Source: Terrabacter terrigena
GTDB lineage: Bacteria; Actinomycetota; Actinomycetes; Actinomycetales; Dermatophilaceae
Length of the DNA stretch: 64,000 nucleotides
Assembly: GCF_042676085.1 (NCBI RefSeq)
Contig: NZ_JBHTKH010000019.1
Coordinates: forward strand, 11,788 to 75,787
Reading direction: 5' to 3'
The notes under the pieces are model-generated. The model was given only the letters and a program-made list of their open reading frames with translations, had not been told where the DNA came from and did no database searches. A program made the translations under genes and the position numbers. Within the stretch, counting starts at the first letter, position 1, and each line of letters starts with the position of its first letter. Below, piece after piece: positions 58,744-64,000 of the stretch.

Positions 58744-59463
58744 ATGCGGGGCCCCGTGGCCGAGCTGCGCGCCTTCGTCAACGCGGCGCTCATCCAGAAG
58801 GTCGGCCGCGACCACCGCGACCCTGACGACGTGTTCCGCCGGCGCCAGGTCGTGGTGGCCGTCACCTTCGTCGTCGGCTCGGCCGTGCTCGCGTGGGCCC
58901 TTCGCATCACCCCCGGTGACCCGCTCTTCTACGTCGCCACGCTCGGCCTCGCTGCCGTGTGGTTCGTCGGGGCGCTGCTCTCGGGTCCGTTGCACGCGGG
59001 CATGGGGCGTACGCGTCGGGGCGAGCAGGCACGTCCCGTCGTCCAGTCGCTCGCCCTCGGCGCGCTGCTGCTCGCGGTCTTCCTGCTCGGCGCGCTCGTC
59101 GTCGCGCGCATCCCGACGCTGCGCGAGCCCGTCGACCAGCTGCTCGACCACGCCCGGTTCGGCTCGTTCGCGGCGGTGCTCGCCATCACCTTCCTCAACG
59201 GGGTGGTCGAGGAGATCTACTTCCGCGGCGCCCTGTATGCCGCCATCCCGCGGCATCCCGTCGCGCTAACCACCGCGCTCTACGCCCTGACCACCGTGGG
59301 CAGCGGGGTGCCCCTGCTCGTCCTCGCCGCGGCCGTCATCGGCGTCGTGACCGGGCTGCAGCGCCGCGTCACCGGCGGCTTCCTCGGGCCGATCATCACG
59401 CACGTCGTGTGGTCCACGGGGATGCTCGTCCTCCTCCCACCCGCCCTCTCACTCACGAGGTGA
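58744..59463 (+). CDS. CPBP family intramembrane protease
   Basis: The 239-residue membrane protein has about six to seven segments and the CPBP/Abi motif EExxxR as EEIYFR (E156, E157, R161). A later His in ITHVVW is a typical catalytic or metal ligand. These enzymes cleave membrane proteins or prenyl-modified proteins; the target is unknown. It follows the photolyase gene by 26 bases with GGAGG before the ATG, so it belongs to the same light-linked operon. Confidence 0.85.
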   Translation: MRGPVAELRAFVNAALIQKVGRDHRDPDDVFRRRQVVVAVTFVVGSAVLAWALRITPGDPLFYVATLGLAAVWFVGALLSGPLHAGMGRTRRGEQARPVVQSLALGALLLAVFLLGALVVARIPTLREPVDQLLDHARFGSFAAVLAITFLNGVVEEIYFRGALYAAIPRHPVALTTALYALTTVGSGVPLLVLAAAVIGVVTGLQRRVTGGFLGPIITHVVWSTGMLVLLPPALSLTR

Positions 59464-59466
59464 ACG

Positions 59467-60912
59467 ATGACTGCTGACCCGGCCCCCGCGACCGGCACGA
59501 CCGCCGGCACCCCCACCGGCACGACGCGCACCGCGCTCGTGACGGGCGCGTCCGGCTACATCGGCGGGCAGGTCGTGCCCCGGCTCCTCGACGAGGGATG
59601 GACCGTGCGGGTGCTGACGCGCCACCGGTCGTCGCTCGACGGGCGGCCGTGGCGAGACCGCGTCGAGGTCGCGGAGGGCGACGTGTCGTCGTCCACCGAC
59701 ATGCGCAAGGCCCTCAGCGGCGTCGACGCGGCCTGGTACCTCGTGCACTCGATGGACGACCGCCCGGACTTCGAGGAGCGCGACCGCGACGCAGCCACGA
59801 CGTTCGGCGCGGCCGCGCGTGAGGAGGGGGTGGGGCGCATCGTCTACCTCGGCGGGCTGCACCCCCACGACGAGGTGCTCTCGCCGCACCTGGCGTCGCG
59901 GGTCGAGGTCGGGCGCATCCTGCTCGACTCGGGCGTCCCGACGGCCGTGCTGCAGGCCGCGGTCGTGCTCGGTGACGGGTCGGCGTCTTTCGACATGCTG
60001 CGCCACCTGACGACGCGCCTGCCCGCCATGGTCGCCCCGAAGTGGCTCGACAACCGCATCCAGCCGATCGCGATCGACGACGTCGTCACCCTGCTCGTCG
60101 GAGCGGGCAGCCTTCCGCCGGACGTGAACCGGACGTTCGACATCGGCGGGCCCGACGTGCTCACCTACCGCGAGATGATCGGCCGCTTCGCCGACGCCAC
60201 GGGCCAGCGGCGACCGCTCGTCGTCACCGTGCCGGTGCTGACCCCTCGGCTCGCGAGCCACTGGGTCGGTCTCGTCACTCCCATCTCCGCCGGTCTGGCC
60301 AAACCGCTCGTCGGCAGCCTCGTCCACGAGGTCGTCGCCAAGGAGCGAGACATCGAGCAGCTCGTCGACGTGCCGGGCGGCCTCACCGACTTCGACACGG
60401 CCGTGCGGTCGGCCATGCAGCACGTGCCGCCCGACACCGCGTGGCGCAACCTCGCGCTCACCGGTGCGGCGGTGGCTGCGAGTGCAGTTGCGGGTTCGCT
60501 TGCGACACAGCCCGGCTCACCCTGGTACGCGTCGCTGGACAAGCCGGCATGGCAGCCGCCGGCCGTCGCCTTCCCGGTCGTGTGGACAGCGCTCTACGCC
60601 GACATCGCAGCAAGCTCGGCGACGGTTCTCACGGGGCTCGACAGGGCCGGCGACCGGGCCGGCCGCCACGCCTACCTCAAGGCGTTCGGCACGAACCTCG
60701 CGCTCAACACGGCCTGGAGCGTCGTCTTCTGGCGCGTGCGGCGGCCGTGGGCCGCGGTGGCCGAGGCGGCGGTGCTCACGCTGAGCTCCGCCGACCTCGC
60801 CCGTCGGGCCGGGGCCGTCAACCGGACTGCGGGTGTCGCCCTGTCGCCGTATGCCGCGTGGTGCGGCTTCGCGACCGCGCTCTCGGCTGCGATCGCACGC
60901 CGGAACCACTGA
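59467..60912 (+). CDS. SDR/NAD(P)-binding protein fused to a TspO/MBR domain
   Basis: The 481-residue protein has an N-terminal NmrA/SDR-like Rossmann domain (ALVTGASGYIGGQVVPRLLDEGW, about 20-330). A C-terminal TspO/MBR membrane domain (about 345-478) carries PWYASLDKPAWQPPAVAFPVVW and NTAWSVVFWRV. TspO proteins bind porphyrins or sterols and act as light- and oxygen-dependent tetrapyrrole sensors. The fusion links a dehydrogenase-like domain to a tetrapyrrole binder in a light-linked operon. The frame is intact, with no internal stop. The substrate is unknown. Confidence 0.88.
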   Translation: MTADPAPATGTTAGTPTGTTRTALVTGASGYIGGQVVPRLLDEGWTVRVLTRHRSSLDGRPWRDRVEVAEGDVSSSTDMRKALSGVDAAWYLVHSMDDRPDFEERDRDAATTFGAAAREEGVGRIVYLGGLHPHDEVLSPHLASRVEVGRILLDSGVPTAVLQAAVVLGDGSASFDMLRHLTTRLPAMVAPKWLDNRIQPIAIDDVVTLLVGAGSLPPDVNRTFDIGGPDVLTYREMIGRFADATGQRRPLVVTVPVLTPRLASHWVGLVTPISAGLAKPLVGSLVHEVVAKERDIEQLVDVPGGLTDFDTAVRSAMQHVPPDTAWRNLALTGAAVAASAVAGSLATQPGSPWYASLDKPAWQPPAVAFPVVWTALYADIAASSATVLTGLDRAGDRAGRHAYLKAFGTNLALNTAWSVVFWRVRRPWAAVAEAAVLTLSSADLARRAGAVNRTAGVALSPYAAWCGFATALSAAIARRNH

Positions 60913-61022
60913 GGTTCACTGGGCAGTACGGAGATCTGTCGCGGTGAGCCACGAGTCGATGACCAGATATTCCCCTGTCTAGGGCGTGCGCAATACAGCC
61001 CCAGACGACGGCAGCGACACAG

Positions 61023-61985
61023 TCAGGCGGACGCGGGCTGCTTGGCGAAGGCGCGACGGTAGGCGACGGGCGGGATGCCGATCTCGCGCTGGAAGTGATG
61101 GCGCAGAACGGCCGCGGTGGCGAAGCCGCTCTCGCGGGCGATGCGCTCGACGTCGAGCTCGGTGCTCTCGAGCAGGTGCCGGGCTCGCAGGACGCGCTGG
61201 CTGGTCAGCCACTTGTGCGGCGTGGTGCCCACCTCGGCGGTGAACCGCCGCGCGAAGGTGCGCTCGGACATGGCCGCGCGCCGCGCCAGGGACGGGATCG
61301 AGTGCTCCTCGTCGAGCCGCTCGGCCACCCACTCCATCACGTCCTGCAGGCCTTCACACGGCTCGGCGGGCAGCGGGATCTCGACGAACTGGCGCTGGCC
61401 TCCCGAGCGGTGCGGCGGCACGACCATGCGTCGGGCGATGCGGGTCGCCACCTCCGAGCCGAGCTCGGTGCGCACGAGGTGGAGGCAGGCGTCGATGCCG
61501 GCTGCCGTGCCGGCGCTGGTCAGGACCGGGCCGTCCTCGACATAGAGGACGTCGAGGTCGACACAGGCCCGGGGGTGCTCATCGGCCAGGCGGGCGGCGT
61601 ACCGCCAGTGGGTCGTGCAGTCGCGACCGTCGAGCAGACCGGCAGCGGCGAGCTGGAAGGCGCCTGAGCAGACCGATAGGACGCGACCGCCGTGCGCGAC
61701 GGTGTGGCGCAGGATGTCGAGGACCTCGGGGTCGTACGGACCGTCGACGGAGCCGCCCGGGATGGCCACGAGGTCGGCGTCGCGGGCAGCCTCGAGCGGG
61801 TGCGTGGCCGTGACGCCCAGGCCGCTCGTCGTGCGCAGCACCTCACCCGGACGGCTAGCGCAGACGCGGAAGTCGAAGGCCGGCACGCCGTCGTCGGTGC
61901 GGTCGATCCCGAACACCTCGCACAGCACGCCGAGCTCGAACATGGCGACCGGCTCCTGGACGATGACCGCGATCGTGCGCAACAT
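61023..61985 (-). CDS. GlxA family transcriptional regulator (DJ-1/PfpI domain plus AraC DNA-binding domain)
   Basis: The 320-residue protein has an N-terminal DJ-1/PfpI-like domain (IAVIVQEPVAMFELGVLCEVFG, nucleophile-elbow-like VCSGAFQLAAAG). A C-terminal AraC-type helix-turn-helix pair follows (IPSLARRAAMSERTFARRFTAEVGTTPHKWL, LDVERIARESGFATAAVLRHHFQREIG). GlxA-like regulators respond to small carbonyl or nitrogen compounds; no target gene is next to it. It converges on the SDR-TspO gene across a 110-base gap with no clear hairpin. Confidence 0.88.
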   Translation of the reverse strand: MLRTIAVIVQEPVAMFELGVLCEVFGIDRTDDGVPAFDFRVCASRPGEVLRTTSGLGVTATHPLEAARDADLVAIPGGSVDGPYDPEVLDILRHTVAHGGRVLSVCSGAFQLAAAGLLDGRDCTTHWRYAARLADEHPRACVDLDVLYVEDGPVLTSAGTAAGIDACLHLVRTELGSEVATRIARRMVVPPHRSGGQRQFVEIPLPAEPCEGLQDVMEWVAERLDEEHSIPSLARRAAMSERTFARRFTAEVGTTPHKWLTSQRVLRARHLLESTELDVERIARESGFATAAVLRHHFQREIGIPPVAYRRAFAKQPASA

Positions 61986-62076
61986 CCGGTCAGCATCGCA
62001 TGTCTGGCAGGATCTTGTCGACAGTCGTCAGTTCTGCCACTCGTGGCGGGATAATGGTGAGCGCAAACTTTCTGCC

Positions 62077-62238
62077 ATGGACATCATCTTCTTCATCGCC
62101 ATGATCGTCGCTCTCGTCGCAGCCCTCGGGCCGCACCACCGCCGGACGTTCTCGTTGCCGCGCGCCCCGTTCGGCGCCGACGCCGAGGTCGACCGCGATC
62201 TCGTCCGGGTCCTGCACGACGCCCCCGTCGCGCACTGA
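62077..62238 (+). CDS. Small membrane protein, 53 residues
   Basis: This short frame encodes MDIIFFIAMIVALVAALGPH followed by a basic and then acidic tail. It has one N-terminal membrane segment and a cytosolic tail. No family is recognised. GATAAT (62050-62055) lies upstream as a possible -10 box. It is divergent from the GlxA-type gene. The short length and high-GC codon use make it plausible but unproven. Confidence 0.5.
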   Translation: MDIIFFIAMIVALVAALGPHHRRTFSLPRAPFGADAEVDRDLVRVLHDAPVAH

Positions 62239-62302
62239 CGTCAACGCCGCCGACGCGTCCGTGCCGGACCATCCACACCAACCAGCACCGAACACTTCCA
62301 GC

Positions 62303-62330
62303 TGACGCCGGGTCGACCGACCCGGCGTCA
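62303..62330. terminator. Strong hairpin terminator between convergent genes
   Basis: TGACGCCGGGTCG (62303-62315) and CGACCCGGCGTCA (62318-62330) are perfect complements with only two bases between them. It lies between the small plus-strand gene and the end of the HNH gene on the minus strand, so it probably ends both transcripts. Confidence 0.75.
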
Positions 62331-62366
62331 CGCATGTCCAGCCCGCGCCACCTCGCGCCGTGCACC

Positions 62367-63848
62367 TCAGAAGGGCGGCGGATCACTCTCGGGGAGTTCG
62401 AGTTCCGACTCCGCCCCACTCGGCGGGCCCGCTCCCGGATCTCGTAGGGCTTCGCGCCAGTCCCTGGGGTAGGTGACGTAGCTGCGGCCGGCGAGAGAGG
62501 TCCAGCGGACTCCGTCGTCGTCGATGCGTTCGACCGTCCAGACACGAGCTGTCTTGGGGTTGTGGCAGCCCCGGCTCAGCGACTCCAAGTTCGAGACCCG
62601 CGTCTCACCTTCTGGCCAGGGGACGATGTGGTCGAGGTCGCACCGCTCGGCCGGCACCTGACACCCGGGAGCCCGGCAGACCCCGTCGACGGCACGTACG
62701 TGCTCGACCATCTCGCGCGTCGGCGCGTAGCGGTCGGTGGACAGCTCGAGTGCGCGACCGGAGTTCACGTCGACGGCCAGTCGCTGCCAGACCGAGCCCG
62801 GCGCGGTCATGATCTGGCGCGCGTGTGCGGCAGTGACCCAGCCATGACCGGGGATCTCGCACGCCGCGTCGGACAGGCCGACAGCGACCTCGAACGGCAC
62901 GACGATGCGGACCACGGCTGGTGGGGCGGATGCGAGCCACGAGCCGCAGGTCGGCGCAACCACTGCCGGCGCCGCCTGGGCGCCGGTGGCGGGCACGATG
63001 CCGAAGAGGGCCAGATCGCAGAGGAGGTCGCTGCGCAGCTGGTCGAGGGTGCGCTCGTCGCCGGCGGCGCGGGCGGCCCGGGCCAGCGCGTCGACCCGGT
63101 CGAGAACCCCTACGACGCTCTCACCGGGAGCGACGACGGTGAACACGCCCATGCCGTCGTCGGTGAGGTGCCCGTGCACCCGGCGTCGGCGAACAGCCGC
63201 ACAGTGACGCTCGTCCTCGCCGCGATGGTCGGCACTGCGGACGCAGCGGCGCAGGCGGCTGATGAAGAGCCGCTGCGACGACACCGAACCGTCGGGCGCT
63301 GGCGCCAGCACGGCGGTCTCGAGCCCGGGAAGCACGCTGTCGTCGAGGGACCGGGTCTCGGCGACGACCTGGAGGGCCCGGTGCAGGCTGACCCGGCCAT
63401 CGCGGAGACGTTCGCGCACGACGCGATGCCGCCGCGGCGCCGTGGCCAGCTCGAGGCGACGCGACACCTCCGCGGCTCCGACCCCTGTCGCGCAGGCGAT
63501 CTCCTGGGTAACGACCTGCTCTGCGGACAGCGGGACGGGCGTCCGTGGGAGCCTCGCGAGCTGGAGCTCTTCGACCGTGTGCAGCGCCGCGTAAGCGTCG
63601 AGCAGCTGCGCCTCGATGCGTGCCTTGGACCTCTCGAGCGCCTCGATCTCGGCGACGATCTCCTCCGCTTCCGCGTCGAGCCCCTCGTCGCGCAGCGAGT
63701 CGCCGGAGTCGACACGGCGCCGCTCACCAGCGGCATCTACTCGTTCGGCACTGCCGCCGAAGCGCCGGGCGGAGGCACGCTCGCCACGAGCGCCGAGCAC
63801 GAAGGCGATCCGCGCGAGCGTGGCGGGATCAGTGTCGTGGTAGGGCAC
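62367..63848 (-). CDS. DUF222 / 13E12-type HNH endonuclease
   Basis: The 493-residue protein has the DUF222 body (EALERSKARIEAQLLDAYAAL, RRLELATAPRRHRVVRERLRDGRVSLHRALQVV) and a C-terminal HNH domain (VCRAPGCQVPAERCDLDHIVPW, NLESLSRGCHNPKT). Zinc-type cysteines and the DHI histidine are intact. This family is multicopy in actinobacteria and in mycobacteria is known as the 13E12 repeat group. The GTG at 63848 has GAGGAG at a good distance; a TTG at 63884 is an alternative. A LexA-like box lies 39 bases upstream. Confidence 0.88.
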   Translation of the reverse strand: MPYHDTDPATLARIAFVLGARGERASARRFGGSAERVDAAGERRRVDSGDSLRDEGLDAEAEEIVAEIEALERSKARIEAQLLDAYAALHTVEELQLARLPRTPVPLSAEQVVTQEIACATGVGAAEVSRRLELATAPRRHRVVRERLRDGRVSLHRALQVVAETRSLDDSVLPGLETAVLAPAPDGSVSSQRLFISRLRRCVRSADHRGEDERHCAAVRRRRVHGHLTDDGMGVFTVVAPGESVVGVLDRVDALARAARAAGDERTLDQLRSDLLCDLALFGIVPATGAQAAPAVVAPTCGSWLASAPPAVVRIVVPFEVAVGLSDAACEIPGHGWVTAAHARQIMTAPGSVWQRLAVDVNSGRALELSTDRYAPTREMVEHVRAVDGVCRAPGCQVPAERCDLDHIVPWPEGETRVSNLESLSRGCHNPKTARVWTVERIDDDGVRWTSLAGRSYVTYPRDWREALRDPGAGPPSGAESELELPESDPPPF

Positions 63849-63886
63849 GCCGCGCTCCTCTTGCCGTCGGATCTCCCGTCTCAATT

Positions 63887-63900
63887 AGAACACCAGTTCT
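63887..63900. promoter_or_regulatory. LexA (SOS) box-like palindrome before the HNH endonuclease gene
   Basis: AGAACACCAGTTCT is a perfect palindrome at the arms with the GAAC-N4-GTTC core of actinobacterial LexA boxes. It lies directly upstream of the HNH endonuclease gene. Several 13E12 (DUF222) genes of mycobacteria are known to carry SOS boxes, which supports DNA-damage control. Confidence 0.7.
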
Positions 63901-63910
63901 GCATATCTGC

Positions 63911-64000
63911 TTAGGTGAAGTCTGGTATGCCGGTTTCTGGCTTCAGCAGGTCCTTGAGCGGGTGCGGGTCGGTGTCGACGGCTTGCTGCAGCAGTCGGTA
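63911..64000 (-). CDS. C-terminal end of an unknown protein
   Basis: The right edge contains the last 29 residues of a minus-strand frame (ending KDLLKPETGIPDFT, stop TAA). Codon use fits coding DNA. There is too little to name a family. The stop lies just beyond the LexA-like box, so it is upstream of the HNH gene in the same direction. Confidence 0.4.
   Translation of the reverse strand, partial: YRLLQQAVDTDPHPLKDLLKPETGIPDFT

Larger units (their letters stand above)
245..63932. repeat. Dispersed octamer family GTATGCCG (about 36 copies)
   Basis: The octamer GTATGCCG occurs about 36 times by eye, 19 on the plus strand and 17 as CGGCATAC, at fairly even spacing. Examples are 245, 505, 5883, 8480, 11166, 13010, 17032, 20942, 27153, 33483, 39613, 48390, 51679, 55815, 57727, 60849 and 63925. 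Nearly all lie inside genes and bring in the otherwise rare codons TAT (Tyr) or GCA (Ala). Confidence 0.8.

Noticed and set aside
60913..61022. A terminator in the gap between the SDR-TspO and GlxA-type genes
   Set aside because: I could not find a convincing stem in this 110-base gap, so I did not list one.
245..63932. The octamer GTATGCCG as chi or FtsK-orienting (KOPS) sites
   Set aside because: Those signals are strongly strand-biased, while the copies here are about equal in both orientations.

Overview
This is a 64 kb window of very high-GC chromosome. It suggests an actinobacterium, most likely a Micrococcales member near the Intrasporangiaceae. The basis is the dense 4-base-overlapping operons (ATGA/GTGA junctions), many GTG starts, apparent leaderless promoters with a TANNNT box 6-8 bases before the start codon, and actinobacterial families such as DUF222 HNH, DUF5926, DUF4446 and an IdeR-type iron box. 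No rRNA, tRNA, CRISPR array, insertion sequence or prophage was recognised. Gene order and composition look chromosomal throughout.

Layout. 0-7.3 kb: housekeeping and accessory genes (Gfo/Idh/MocA oxidoreductase fragment, DinB-like protein, lipid kinase), the efeUOB iron uptake operon behind an iron box, a DUF2461 protein and a flavin monooxygenase. 7.3-12.7 kb: a compact minus-strand operon encoding a cytosolic subtilisin-like S8 peptidase with five YWGGIGG repeats, a sigma-70 factor, a small two-part protein and a TPR-CHAT protease. This is the strongest candidate for an undescribed system. Its S8 gene carries a one-base frameshift and its CHAT gene lacks an ordinary start. 13-23.4 kb: a peptidoglycan-binding lipoprotein, pheA, a large phosphatase-like membrane protein, small regulator pairs, a glycosyltransferase, a frameshifted P-loop/luciferase-like fusion, an RsbW-like ATPase and a PadR repressor with a 14-base inverted-repeat operator.

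23.5-52.4 kb is dominated by the aerobic (CobG-type) cobalamin pathway: cobQ, cobF (fused to a GNAT acetyltransferase), cobN, cobG, cobH, cobIJ, a 2Fe-2S protein with cbtA/cbtB, cobM, cobL, a ChlID-like chelatase subunit, cobO, cobB, cobC, cobA, cobD and cobK. Three cobalamin riboswitches sit before cobN, cbtB and the chelatase operon. Nucleotide-loop genes (cobP/cobU, cobS, cobT) were not seen here. cobK is the last gene of an operon with a MerR-B12 photoreceptor of the CarH/LitR type.

52.4-60.9 kb looks like a light-response module. The CarH-like regulator is divergent from FAD oxidoreductase, DUF1365, CFA-synthase-like methyltransferase, photolyase, CPBP protease and SDR-TspO genes, and an 11-base direct repeat overlaps the promoter between them. 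The regulator needs adenosylcobalamin, which the neighbouring genes make. 61-64 kb holds a GlxA-type regulator, a tiny membrane protein, a strong hairpin terminator, a DUF222 HNH endonuclease behind a LexA-like box, and the end of one more gene.

Across the whole window the octamer GTATGCCG occurs about 36 times in both orientations, far above expectation, mostly inside genes. It is an unexplained genome-scale signal.
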